A stretch of 57,525 nt of DNA from CAYRVF01 sp964427535 (GTDB lineage: Bacteria > Chloroflexota > Ktedonobacteria > Ktedonobacterales > JADMIN01), in assembly GCA_964427535.1 (NCBI GenBank), contig CAYRVF010000014.1:1-57525 (forward strand), given 5' to 3'. Numbering within the stretch: the first letter of the stretch is position 1; each line of letters begins with the position of its first letter. The translations under genes were made by a program, and so were the position numbers. The notes beneath the pieces are model-generated. The model ran no database searches. It worked only from the letters and a program-made list of their open reading frames with translations, and was not told the origin of the DNA. Positions 25,986-34,509 of this stretch are shown here, piece after piece.

Positions 25986-26004
25986 GTCTCACATACGGGC
26001 ACGT
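25973..26004. promoter_or_regulatory. alternative hairpin overlapping the previous one
   Basis: ACGTGCCC (25973-25980) and GGGCACGT (25997-26004) are perfectly complementary with a 16-nt loop. Forming it destroys the right arm of the 25944-25985 hairpin. Seen on the minus strand it begins five bases after the stop of a possible 20-residue peptide gene, an arrangement like a leader-peptide attenuator, although no minus-strand gene lies downstream. Confidence 0.4.
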
Positions 26005-26009
26005 TAGAC

Positions 26010-26072
26010 CTACCAGCCCGACTGGGCGAAGACGTCGACCTCTTTGAACAACATGAAGTCGTCCAGGTCCAT
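26010..26072 (-). CDS. possible 20-residue peptide gene
   Basis: An ATG at 26070-26072 (minus strand) is preceded by GGAGGA with 5-nt spacing, an excellent ribosome-binding site. It opens a 20-codon frame ending in TAG. The product is acidic and amphipathic, with MDLDDF at the start, MLFKEVDVF in the middle and a C-terminal SGW. It is not similar to anything I recognise; RiPP precursor, signalling peptide or leader peptide are all possible. No maturation enzyme or exporter is adjacent. Chance occurrence cannot be excluded. Confidence 0.35.
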   Translation of the reverse strand: MDLDDFMLFKEVDVFAQSGW

Positions 26073-26141
26073 CGCTGTCCTCCGTGGGGTCGTGGCACAT
26101 GCCTCCAAGAGGCACACGCGAGAGGCCCTGCTTGCTTGTCA

Positions 26142-26165
26142 CCCGATTCACGTGCACATCGGGTT
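26142..26165. promoter_or_regulatory. inverted repeat, operator-like
   Basis: ACCCGAT (26142-26148) and ATCGGGT (26159-26165) flank a centre that itself contains the palindrome CACGTG. It lies upstream of the possible peptide gene (minus strand) and could be a repressor site. 26166-26280 shows nothing further. Confidence 0.35.
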
Positions 26166-26280
26166 AGCTACAAGGGCGCAATGCAGCCAGGCAAGACGCT
26201 GATGAAGGTCACGGACGAGAGGACAGGAGGCAGAATCGAAGAGGGGGGTGTGGACGAAGCCCGATGGTTTGAGGTATCGC

Positions 26281-26679
26281 CTAGAGCGAGTTCGACTCGT
26301 GGAGGCGGTTATCGGCGTCGGTCACCAAACTGAGCAGCACATCCATGTCGAAGGGTTTCGGCACGATCGGCACCGCCAGCGCCAAGCCGTTGCGGAACTC
26401 GGGCAATCGCGCGCGACGGCTCACCGTGACGAGCACGTAGGCGTGGCGGGTGGCCAAGCTTTCATCCGCCGCGACCTCTTGTAGCAAGCCGATACCATCT
26501 AGCCGGGGCATCAGCAGGTCCAGCAGGACGACCAGAGGCGTCTCGCTCGCACGCAGTTGCTCGAGCCCGCTCACGCCATCGGTAGCCTCCAACACGGTGT
26601 GGCCGCCGATACCTTCGAGCATCGCCCGCATTGACACACGGATATCCGCGTCATCATCTACGATGAGGACGTGCGCCAC
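26281..26679 (-). CDS. single-domain response regulator (CheY-like receiver)
   Basis: This is a 132-residue receiver domain. The acidic pocket is VLIVDDDADIR, the phospho-acceptor Asp lies in VVLLDLLMPRLDG, the switch Thr/Ser is VLVTVS and the conserved Lys is VPKPFD. There is no output domain, so it should work through protein contacts. GTG start preceded by AGGAGGAG. It is 103 bp downstream of the GAF-GAF sensor kinase in the same orientation, its likely phosphodonor. Confidence 0.92.
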   Translation of the reverse strand: MAHVLIVDDDADIRVSMRAMLEGIGGHTVLEATDGVSGLEQLRASETPLVVLLDLLMPRLDGIGLLQEVAADESLATRHAYVLVTVSRRARLPEFRNGLALAVPIVPKPFDMDVLLSLVTDADNRLHESNSL

Positions 26680-26782
26680 CTCGCTCCTCCTACCCCATGT
26701 GAATCGTATCTTGCTGGCTCACGACATCGCGAAGCCAGCCGTCTCCGTTCCTGTATAAGAGCATGCTCCATGCCGACCGCAC

Positions 26783-28684
26783 TCAGCGCTCGTCCCCATC
26801 AGGCGCGAGCGGGAGGGTGAACCAGAACTCCGAGCCCTTGCCGGGCGTGCTCGTCACGCCGACGCGTCCGTCGTGCCGCGCGACGATATCGCGGCTGATG
26901 TAGAGGCCGAGTCCCAGGCCGACTTGAGAACCGCTCTGGTGCCCAATCTCAGCGGCCTGATAGAATCGGTCCCAGATGTGCTCGAACTCTTGCTCAGGGA
27001 TACCCACTCCCTCATCGCGCACCGACACTCGCGCCTGGCCGTCCTCTACCCGCACAGTGACGGCGACCGGACACTCGTCTCGCGAATACTTGAGCGCGTT
27101 ACTCATGTAGTTGCTGAGCACCTGTCCGATACGGTCAGGATCGACATCGACGACGACCGGCCCAGGCGCGTCCACCTCCAGCCGCACTTCGCGGCGGGCG
27201 TAAGCAGCGCGAAACTCGTCCACGACTTCGCGCACGATGCCGACGAGGTCGGTATGTTCACGTTGCAGCGCCAGCCGTTCCTCGCGAACGCGAGAGGCAT
27301 CCAGCAGATCGCCGACCACTCGGTCGAGCCGCTGCACACTATGCCGCGAGCGCTCGATGAGGGGCCGCACCGATGCGATCGCCCTCAGCGCATACTCCGA
27401 TTCGGATTCGTCCGTCCGTCTGCCTTGTGAAGAATTGAGCCAGAAATCGAGAATCTGCAAACTCATGGAGAGGCTGGTGAGCGGCGTACGCAATTCGTGG
27501 CTGGCGATGCCGAGGAATTCGTCCATGCGCTCCGTCGTCGCTTGCAGCACACTGACCTGATGCTCGGCCTGAGTGCGACTCTGCTGCACGCTCTCATACT
27601 GCTGTGCGCGGTCAATCGACACGGCAATGCGCTCAGCCATCACCTGCAGCATGTGAAGCTCGTCCTCGGTGAAGGAGCGAGGCAACACGCTGTCGACATG
27701 GATGACCCCAACCAGACGCTCGCCTGCAAGCAGCGGCACGCCGAGCAACGAGCGGAAGTGCTCGCGCAGAAACGGGTTGGAGACCGGCACAGCCTTGAGG
27801 TTCTCGATGATAAGGGGTGCTCGCGTGGAGGCGATAGTGCCGGCGACGCCCTCTCCGATGGGAATGAACACCTTGCCCATCACAGCTTCTTCCGGCCCAC
27901 TCACCGAATAGAGCGTCAGGTTTTTGCCGTCTGGCATAGGCAACAGAATCGCGACGTTGTCTACCGCAAACATCGTCTGAATGCGTTGAAGTAGCTCACG
28001 GAGCAATTCGTCGAGTTGGATGTGTTCCAGCGCGGCATCGCTCACTGCCTGCAGCACACGCAACTGACGCGCGGCCGCCTCGGCCTCTCGTCGCGCCGCG
28101 CGCTCCGCCTCATAGAGCTGGGCGTGCTCGATTGCCAGGGCCACGCGACCGCCAATCACCTGCAGGAGCTGGCTGTCTTCGAGAGTGAAGTGGCGCAGTC
28201 TCGAGCTATCGACATGAATGACGCCGATCAAGCGGTTCCCGGCGAGCAGCGGCGCGCCCACCAGCGAGCGAGCCGTCGCGCGCAGGAGAGAATTTTCCAC
28301 ATGGACGCGCGAGAGATCGTTGAGAATCATGGTCTCGCGCTTCTGCGCGATTGTCCCGGCCACACCGCGCCCCATCGGCACGCGTGCTACACCAGTCACA
28401 TCTTCTTCCGGTCCACGGGCGGCGTAGACGGTCAGATAGGTGCCGTCGTCACTAAGAAGCAGAATGGCCGCGTTGTCCACGTGCATCGCATCGCGGATGC
28501 GACCCAGCAACTCGTGCAAGAGATCTTGCAAATTGAGGTGCGCGATCGCTCCCTCAGTGATGCTCTGGAGGATACTCAGCCAGCGTGTGGCTGTCGTCTC
28601 GTGGCTATCTGGTATGCTCACCACGTCCTCTGTATGAGCGGACAGCCAGTCGGGAGCGCGCTGAGCTGATTCTAGTTCATCCAC
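26783..28684 (-). CDS. GAF-GAF hybrid-less sensor histidine kinase
   Basis: This is a soluble histidine kinase of about 633 residues. Two GAF domains follow one another (first with NAAILLLSDDGTYLTVYAARG, second with NVAILLPMPDGKNLTLYSVSG), each ending in the LVGVIHVDS type strand. Then come a dimerisation helix with the H-box EFLGIASHELRTPLTSL and an HATPase with N-box YMSNALKYS, G1 VRDEGVGIP and G2 GLGLGLYIS. There are no transmembrane spans, so it senses an internal ligand or redox/light state. The start is uncertain: GTG 28684 has a weak GAGAAG, and the frame is open to GTG 28789. Confidence 0.88.
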   Translation of the reverse strand: MDELESAQRAPDWLSAHTEDVVSIPDSHETTATRWLSILQSITEGAIAHLNLQDLLHELLGRIRDAMHVDNAAILLLSDDGTYLTVYAARGPEEDVTGVARVPMGRGVAGTIAQKRETMILNDLSRVHVENSLLRATARSLVGAPLLAGNRLIGVIHVDSSRLRHFTLEDSQLLQVIGGRVALAIEHAQLYEAERAARREAEAAARQLRVLQAVSDAALEHIQLDELLRELLQRIQTMFAVDNVAILLPMPDGKNLTLYSVSGPEEAVMGKVFIPIGEGVAGTIASTRAPLIIENLKAVPVSNPFLREHFRSLLGVPLLAGERLVGVIHVDSVLPRSFTEDELHMLQVMAERIAVSIDRAQQYESVQQSRTQAEHQVSVLQATTERMDEFLGIASHELRTPLTSLSMSLQILDFWLNSSQGRRTDESESEYALRAIASVRPLIERSRHSVQRLDRVVGDLLDASRVREERLALQREHTDLVGIVREVVDEFRAAYARREVRLEVDAPGPVVVDVDPDRIGQVLSNYMSNALKYSRDECPVAVTVRVEDGQARVSVRDEGVGIPEQEFEHIWDRFYQAAEIGHQSGSQVGLGLGLYISRDIVARHDGRVGVTSTPGKGSEFWFTLPLAPDGDER

Positions 28685-29050
28685 GTTCTGCTTCTCTCGG
28701 CAATTCGTCCCAGCGGATGGGTCACGCGACCCTAGACGGCGAGCATCGTGAGTGCATAGCACGCCACAGATACGCAAAAACCCGGCCACATGGGGAATGT
28801 CTCTTCCGCCAGTGTATCACGACTCGATGTACTCGCCGGCAGCGCGCTCGTTGAGTCCTAGTGGATGATGCTTGCGGTGAATCGGCGCTGAGAAGCTGGC
28901 CCTGGCGGCGGGATTGCCGGAGAAGGGAGGGTGGACGAGAAGAGGTGAGGAGGGCACACGCCCCGATCTCGACCCATGTATCCACTCTCGTGTGCAGACC
29001 GTGTGCGGGTCGAGCCGACCGGAGCAGGACAACGACACAGGAGGTACGCT

Positions 29051-29611
29051 TTGACCAAGCTCATTTACTCGGCGATCACCTCACTCGACGGCTATGTCGC
29101 CGACGAGGAGGGCAACTTCGACTGGGCCGCGCCCGACGAGGAGGTCCACGGCTTCGTCAACGACCAGGAGCGGCCGGTCGGCACCTACCTCTACGGTCGC
29201 CGGATGTATGAGGTGATGGTCGCCTGGGAGACCATGCACACGCTTCCCGACCAGCCTCCCGCCGCGCGTGACTACACAGCCATCTGGCAGGCAGCCGACA
29301 AGGTCGTGTACTCCAGAACGCTGGAGAAGGTCGCCAGCGCCAGGACGCGGATCGAACGCGAGTTCGACGTGGAAGCGGTGCGGCGGATGAAAGCGCGTGC
29401 CGAACGTCCCATCACCGTCGGCGGTCCTCATCTCGCGGCCGAGGCGCTCAAGGCGGGACTGGTCGACGAATGCCATCTGTACATCACGCCCGTCGTGGTC
29501 GGAGGCGGCACACACGCGCTGCCCAGCCATGTCCGCCTGCAGCTCGACTTGCTGGACGAGCACCGTTTCGCCAGCGGAGTGGTGCATCTGCATTACCGCA
29601 TTAAGGCGTGA
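29051..29611 (+). CDS. RibD C-terminal/dihydrofolate-reductase-like protein
   Basis: This is a 186-residue NADPH-binding oxidoreductase fold protein of the YwjB/YyaP type. The TTG start is fixed by AGGAGG seven nt upstream. Typical segments are LIYSAITSLDGYVADEEGNFDW, YLYGRRMYEVM, and PITVGGPHLAAEALKAGLVDECHLYITPVVVGGG. Such proteins resemble DHFR or the RibD reductase domain but usually have no proven substrate. The first 25 codons of the longer frame are excluded. 28790-29050 upstream shows no gene. Confidence 0.88.
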   Translation: MTKLIYSAITSLDGYVADEEGNFDWAAPDEEVHGFVNDQERPVGTYLYGRRMYEVMVAWETMHTLPDQPPAARDYTAIWQAADKVVYSRTLEKVASARTRIEREFDVEAVRRMKARAERPITVGGPHLAAEALKAGLVDECHLYITPVVVGGGTHALPSHVRLQLDLLDEHRFASGVVHLHYRIKA

Positions 29612-29706
29612 GGCGACCACGACACGTCACAACCGCCAGAAGAGCACCGGAGCGCGGCTCGCGTGCAACGGGCGTATGCTCGTGCCATGCCACGGTCCAA
29701 GAGGGG

Positions 29707-29949
29707 TCAGGCGCTGGGTGCCGGCATGTCCTCCAGCGTCGTCTCCAGCGTGACGATGCGCGCGAGAATAGTGTCGCTCAGACAGGCTCGCGCGCAGGCT
29801 GTGCAGACGCGAAAGCGCGTCGCCGGGAAGGAGATCGACAGACGCAGCGGGATCAGGTGCAACAGACACGTGGGCTGATCGCACTGGAAACACTGCCCCG
29901 TCGGGAGCTGATGACAGCCGGGGATGGCGCAGAATGACTCACCGTCCAT
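29707..29949 (-). CDS. small Cys-rich zinc-binding protein
   Basis: This is an 80-residue protein with two cysteine clusters: CAIPGCHQLPTGQCFQCDQPTCLLH (residues 7-31) and RVCTACARACLSD. Spacing resembles a B-box/AN1-like treble-clef zinc finger with possible extra ligands His12 and His31. A C-terminal helix follows. AGAGG lies 8 nt before the ATG. It could be a small regulator or protein-interaction module; no enzyme domain is present. Divergent from the cupin gene; 29950-30292 between them shows nothing else. Confidence 0.65.
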   Translation of the reverse strand: MDGESFCAIPGCHQLPTGQCFQCDQPTCLLHLIPLRLSISFPATRFRVCTACARACLSDTILARIVTLETTLEDMPAPSA

Positions 29950-30292
29950 AGCGTTCGCCTCTTTGGCTCTGTGCGTTTGGCTCGGCCGTCGCCCATCCGC
30001 CGCTTACGTTTCCGAGACGGATTGGGCGAGTCCCACGCCGATGGAGTCCGATTCTCCATTAAACAGGCATACGGGCGGTGGTTACAGTGCAGAAGAGCAC
30101 CGAAGAAGCTCCAGTATGCCTGAGTCAAGTGGAAGGCGATGTGGTATGCCACGGATGCGCCGCGCTCCAGCGCCAGCAGGATCTCCACGGCCTCAGTCAC
30201 GGCCTGAAGCTTGCGCGGAATCCGTACGACACTCTCGGCAGTGCGCCCCACACACAATCGGAGCGCGCCTTAGCACCACCAGGGAGAACGAC

Positions 30293-30697
30293 ATGCAGGT
30301 CACGAAAAACTCAATCGCCACCAATCCCGGGCCGCGCGACTGGTTCACCGGCACGGTCTATCTCGACACGGTCGCGGCGCCATCGGCTGGCTCACGTCTA
30401 TCGGCGAGTAGCGTCCACTTCGCGCCGGGCGCCCGCACGGCATGGCATACTCACCCCAACGGCCAGACCATCTACGTTACCGAGGGCGTCGGCCTCGCGC
30501 AGCGGCGCGGCGGGCCGATCGAGGTGCTCCGCCCCGGCGACCGCGCGTTCTTTGAGCCGGGTGAGGAACACTGGCACGGCGCCACACGTAACCGCTTCAT
30601 GACCCACATCGCCATGCTCGAAGTCGACGACCACGGCAACAGCGCGACCTGGGGCCAGCACGTCACCGACGAGGAGTACGGCCAGCAGCCCAGTTGA
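30293..30697 (+). CDS. cupin-domain protein
   Basis: This is a 134-residue single-domain cupin. Metal ligands are visible in TAWHTHPNGQTIYVTEGVG (cupin motif 1, two His and a Gln/Glu-like position) and in GDRAFFEPGEEHWHGA (motif 2). It resembles the small TehB/carboxymuconolactone-associated cupins (YP_ type) that may act as isomerases or quercetinase-like enzymes. AGGGAG sits 7 nt before the ATG. The upstream open frame from 29924 is not supported. Confidence 0.9.
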   Translation: MQVTKNSIATNPGPRDWFTGTVYLDTVAAPSAGSRLSASSVHFAPGARTAWHTHPNGQTIYVTEGVGLAQRRGGPIEVLRPGDRAFFEPGEEHWHGATRNRFMTHIAMLEVDDHGNSATWGQHVTDEEYGQQPS

Positions 30698-30705
30698 TCG
30701 CTGCG

Positions 30706-31908
30706 TCAGGCTGGCGAGAAGAAGGTTCCCACACCAAGGATCAGGTAGAAGGCACAGAGCAGCACGCCTTCCAGCCAGGTGGACTCGCCGTCGAGGCTGA
30801 TCAGCGCGTAGAGGCCCGCCACCAGACCAAAGATGGCGACCTCCAGCAGCGAGAAATTGAGGTCAAGCGGCGTCCCTATCACGGCGCCCGCGAATACCAG
30901 AACCGGCGTCGCGAGCAGCGCGATCTGGATGGAGGAGCCCGCCGTGATCGCCATCGTGATGTCCATGTGATCGTGCGCGGCGGAGGTTATCGCCGTGAAG
31001 TGCTCGGCGGCGTTGCCCACGATCGGCAGGACAATCAGGCCGACGAAGAAGGGATTGAGGCCGACCTGCTGGGCGAGCGGCTCGATCGTCCCGACGAGCG
31101 CCTCCGAGACGACCGCGGTGGCCGCCGTCACACCCCCGAGCAGTGCGATCGGCAACCAGACCCCGGCATGCCAATACTCCTCGATGCGGGCGGAAAGGCC
31201 ACGGGTGCCCGGCTTGCTGGTCGCCCCTTCGGCGCGCACGTCCTTATCGTCGTCGTGCTCGGCGAGTATCTCAGCCCTAAACTCCCTCTCGGCTTCGGCT
31301 TCGGCGACGGCAGGGCGTAGGACGCTCTCGGGATGTGCCCGTACACCGAAAACCGTGTAGGCGATGTAGGCGACGTAGCAGGCCAGAAGAATCACGGAAA
31401 CGCCCAGACTGAGCTGGTGGAACCCGACGCCGCGCACGACCGCCTGGCCAGGCTGTGTCCCCTCGCCGACGGTCCCTAGCAGCGAGGGGATCGCCATCCC
31501 AACCACAGCCAGCGCCAGCATCGAGGCATACTGTCCTGCCGTGCGCGCGTCGAAGAGCTGACGGCGATAGCGCCAGCCGCCGACGACCATCGAGGTGCCG
31601 AGCACGAGTAGCGAGTTGCCGATGATCGATCCGGCGAGGGAGGCGCGCACCACGTCGGGCAGGCCCGCGGCGAGCGCCGTCAGTCCAATAATGATCTCCG
31701 CCGCGTTGCCGAAGGTGGCGTTTAGCAGTCCGCCGACCGATGGGCCGACGCGATCGGCAAGCGCTTCCGTCGCCAGGCCAATCAGCCCGGCCAGCGGGAT
31801 AAGACCCAGCGCCGCCGCGACGAAGACGGCGAGTGGACTCGCGCCTGCCGCTTTCAGGAGCAGCGCCAGCGGCGCCGCGATCAACAGCAGGTAGAGCCAC
31901 CGGCTCAT
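30706..31908 (-). CDS. calcium/proton antiporter (CaCA family, ChaA/CAX-type)
   Basis: This is a 400-residue membrane transporter with about eleven hydrophobic helices. The two inverted alpha repeats carry the signature NATFGNAAEIIIGL and LPIVGNAAEHFTAI, with the ion-binding Glu in each. A charged cytoplasmic loop (EAEAEREFRAEILAEHDDDKD) separates the halves. This predicts Ca2+ (or Na+)/H+ exchange across the cytoplasmic membrane. AAGGAG precedes the ATG by about 7 nt. Convergent with the cupin gene, stop codons 8 bp apart. Confidence 0.93.
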   Translation of the reverse strand: MSRWLYLLLIAAPLALLLKAAGASPLAVFVAAALGLIPLAGLIGLATEALADRVGPSVGGLLNATFGNAAEIIIGLTALAAGLPDVVRASLAGSIIGNSLLVLGTSMVVGGWRYRRQLFDARTAGQYASMLALAVVGMAIPSLLGTVGEGTQPGQAVVRGVGFHQLSLGVSVILLACYVAYIAYTVFGVRAHPESVLRPAVAEAEAEREFRAEILAEHDDDKDVRAEGATSKPGTRGLSARIEEYWHAGVWLPIALLGGVTAATAVVSEALVGTIEPLAQQVGLNPFFVGLIVLPIVGNAAEHFTAITSAAHDHMDITMAITAGSSIQIALLATPVLVFAGAVIGTPLDLNFSLLEVAIFGLVAGLYALISLDGESTWLEGVLLCAFYLILGVGTFFSPA

Positions 31909-32061
31909 CGCGTACTCCTTCAGTTCGCTCGTCCAGCGTCAGGCGGACCCAGCAGCACGGCGGACCCGCCCTCAGTGTACGGCGGCGTGGGCAAGACGGT
32001 TGCGGATACCCCCCATGTCTCCAGAGCGGCAGCCGTCTGGCGGCGCGCGAGCTGGCTCAGA

Positions 32062-33111
32062 TCAGATCGCGTAGTCGTCGCTCACGGCACCGCGCCCTGT
32101 AACGCTCACGGTCTCAGGTACGGTGTCGACCACCTTGAGGACGACGTTGCCCGTCTTCTGCCCGGTCTCGACGTACCGCGTCGCGTCAACCACCTGATCG
32201 AACCGGTAGCGCCAATCGATGACCGCCCGGTATTTTCCTGCCTCGATGAGGCCCTTGAGGTAGAGGACGTCCTGTTTGGTGTAGCGCGGAGGGAGGTTGA
32301 TGATCACCCGCTTGCCGCCTCTTCGCGCGGTCCACACGGTCAGGAAGAGATTCTCCCAGCCGTCGGTCGGAAGATAGATTCCGCCTGGCTTCAGCGAGCC
32401 GGCGCAGTGCCGGAATGACTGCTTGCCGACCGCGTCGAAGATAACGTCGTACGTCTGGCCGTTCTTGGTGAAGTCGTCGCGCGTGTAGTCGATGACCTCG
32501 TCGGCGCCGAGCGAGCGCACGATCTCGACGTTCTTGGTGTTGCACACCGCGGTAACATGCGCGTCGAGCGCTTTCGCGAGCTGCACTCCCGCTGTGCCCA
32601 TCGCGCCAGACGCGCCGTAGACGAGGACCCGCTGTCCCTGCTGGAGATGCGCCGCTCTCAGGCAGTTCAGCGCCAGGATCGCTCCGTCGCAAATCGCCGC
32701 CGCCTCCTCGAACGACATGCCGGCGGGCTTGTGCGCCAGCGGGGCGCCCTCACGCATGCGGATGAACTCCGCGTGCGCGCCAAACGAGCCCGGGTTGACG
32801 CCGAAGACCGCGTCGCCGACCGCGAACTCGCGCACCGCCGAGCCGACGGCCGCGACCTCGCCTGCCACCTCGCTGCCGAGGATGCGCTGCTTTGGCCGCC
32901 GGAGCGCTGTGAATGGGTTCCCCGTCGTCACGATGGAGTAGCCGATGCGGTTGACGGGGTCCGCGCCGCTGCGTATGGCGCAGTCGGTGCGAGTAACGGT
33001 CGTCGCGTACACCTTAATCAGAACCTCGTCGTCTTTGGGCGCAGGCCGTTCGACGTCTTCGATGTGCAGCACATCCGGAGGACCATACCGGTCGTAGACC
33101 ACTGCTCGCAT
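32062..33111 (-). CDS. zinc-independent MDR alcohol dehydrogenase/quinone reductase
   Basis: This is a 349-residue medium-chain reductase. The GroES-like N-terminus (MRAVVYDRYGPPDVLHIEDV) and ILGSEVAGEVAAVG are followed by the NADPH Rossmann motif VLVYGASGAMGTAGVQLAK and YDVIFDAVGKQSF. The catalytic-zinc His/Glu pair and the structural Cys cluster are absent, placing it with quinone or enone reductases. AGGAGGT lies 7 nt before the ATG. The flanking 31909-32061 and 33112-33516 hold no further gene. Confidence 0.92.
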   Translation of the reverse strand: MRAVVYDRYGPPDVLHIEDVERPAPKDDEVLIKVYATTVTRTDCAIRSGADPVNRIGYSIVTTGNPFTALRRPKQRILGSEVAGEVAAVGSAVREFAVGDAVFGVNPGSFGAHAEFIRMREGAPLAHKPAGMSFEEAAAICDGAILALNCLRAAHLQQGQRVLVYGASGAMGTAGVQLAKALDAHVTAVCNTKNVEIVRSLGADEVIDYTRDDFTKNGQTYDVIFDAVGKQSFRHCAGSLKPGGIYLPTDGWENLFLTVWTARRGGKRVIINLPPRYTKQDVLYLKGLIEAGKYRAVIDWRYRFDQVVDATRYVETGQKTGNVVLKVVDTVPETVSVTGRGAVSDDYAI

Positions 33112-33516
33112 GCGCTCACCTCCTCTACATGGCTCGATGCACGCGACGGATCAGGCGCCGCAGAGTGTGCGTCCGCCCGGCTCGAACGCACTTCGCGCGT
33201 CAGCCATCAGTCGGGACGGATGTCGTCTCTGCTGCCAGCCTGAGCGTACCATCGCCGGAGTAACCGCAACAAATCACGGCGGTCGCGGTGCGGTCGCGAT
33301 GACAAGGGGACAGGCGGAGGAAGCACGATAGAGCAAATGCACGAGCAGCCAGCGTTCTACCCTCATCGCGTCGTGCTAGCGCTTTCCCACTGGCATATGG
33401 GACGAACATTCGGTACACTAGCAGCAAAGCTCCCAACACCCAACACCTGCTCGCGGTCGTCTGGTCTCCACTGTTCGTGCCGGTTCCTGGCCCACTGGAA
33501 GACAAGGAGGACGTCG

Positions 33517-34179
33517 ATGAGCGCTCGTGTGTCGTCGGTTCAGGTTGATGTGGGGGACGCCTTTGGGTACGTCTTCCGCTCGCGCAACTGGTTCGGCAAG
33601 CTGGCAGTCGGCGCCCTCTGCCTGCTGTTCTTCTGGGTATTCTTGCTGCCGCTCTTTCTCCTGCTCGGCTACTTCATCGAAGCCGCGCGCTCCATCAGCA
33701 GGGGCGCTCGCGAGTTGCCGCCGTGGACGAATCTGGGCACGAAGTTCGTCGAGGGCTTCTTGCTCAGTGTCGTGCTCTTCGTCTGGAACCTGCCGGGTGA
33801 GATTCTGTCCGGGGGCGGGTTCGTCAATTACCGGTGCGTAGGGTCGAGCTGTAGTTCCAGTGTCAACTTCTTCGCTCCGCTCGGTGGAATCTACTGGCTG
33901 CTGCTCGGCTTCCTGACGGCCGCGATCTGGAGCCAGTTCATCGATGGCGGCTTTGGCGCCGCGTTTGATTTCCGGGCCGTCTTCCGCCGGGCGGTCCAGT
34001 ATCCAGGCTTGACGGTCACGGTCTGGCTGCTCAATATTGTGGCCACCATCATCGCATTCCTTGGGCTGATCGTAGTGCTCGTCGGGATGCTCTTCACTCT
34101 GCCCTACGCCTTCGCCGTCACCGCCAACCTCTACGGGCAGTTCTGTCAGCGCACGCGAAGCGCGGCCCTGGCCCTCTGA
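33517..34179 (+). CDS. DUF4013 multi-pass membrane protein
   Basis: This is a 220-residue membrane protein with four or five hydrophobic spans. The DUF4013 hallmark is near the N-terminus: VDVGDAFGYVFRSRNWFGKLAVGA, then LLLGYFIEAARSISRGARELPPW. Function unknown. An external loop carries CVGSSCSS, possibly a disulfide. AAGGAGGA precedes ATG 33517 by 6 nt; the frame upstream to 33337 is spurious. It lies just before the assembly gap. Confidence 0.88.
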   Translation: MSARVSSVQVDVGDAFGYVFRSRNWFGKLAVGALCLLFFWVFLLPLFLLLGYFIEAARSISRGARELPPWTNLGTKFVEGFLLSVVLFVWNLPGEILSGGGFVNYRCVGSSCSSSVNFFAPLGGIYWLLLGFLTAAIWSQFIDGGFGAAFDFRAVFRRAVQYPGLTVTVWLLNIVATIIAFLGLIVVLVGMLFTLPYAFAVTANLYGQFCQRTRSAALAL

Positions 34180-34204
34180 CGGCTCTCGCGCTCAACGCTG
34201 CCAG

Positions 34205-34360
34205 CATGGTCGCGGGGGCGGCCCCCAGCCGCCGGCGAGGGGGGGTGGGGGGGGGGCGCGCGGGGGGGGGGNNNNNNNNNNCCCCGCGCCCCGTCGGGGC
34301 CCGCCCCCCCCGCGGGGGGGGGGGCGGGGGGGGGCGGGCCCCCCGCGACCGGTGTGGGCG
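34205..34360. other. assembly gap inside a poly-G/poly-C stretch
   Basis: Ten N residues (34272-34281) sit inside homopolymer-like G and C runs that form a near-inverted repeat (poly-G on the left, C-rich then G-rich on the right). It probably marks another, larger copy of the C/G-rich hairpin family on which sequencing failed. No gene is supported here. Confidence 0.9.
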
Positions 34361-34509
34361 CTATACTGGGGGTCGATAAGGTGATGGGACAACGGAGGCC
34401 TCTCGCGCGATAGTGTCGCTCGGTGTCCTCAGAGGCTGCGGCGCCGATGCGACACGAGGCCATGGTCCCTTTCGGACAATCCGCTCCAGACCAGTGACAA
34501 GAGCAATGC

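Noticed and set aside
25022..26098. Long minus-strand open frame across the KamB-like gene
   Set aside because: It is the complement of the methyltransferase and has no domain.
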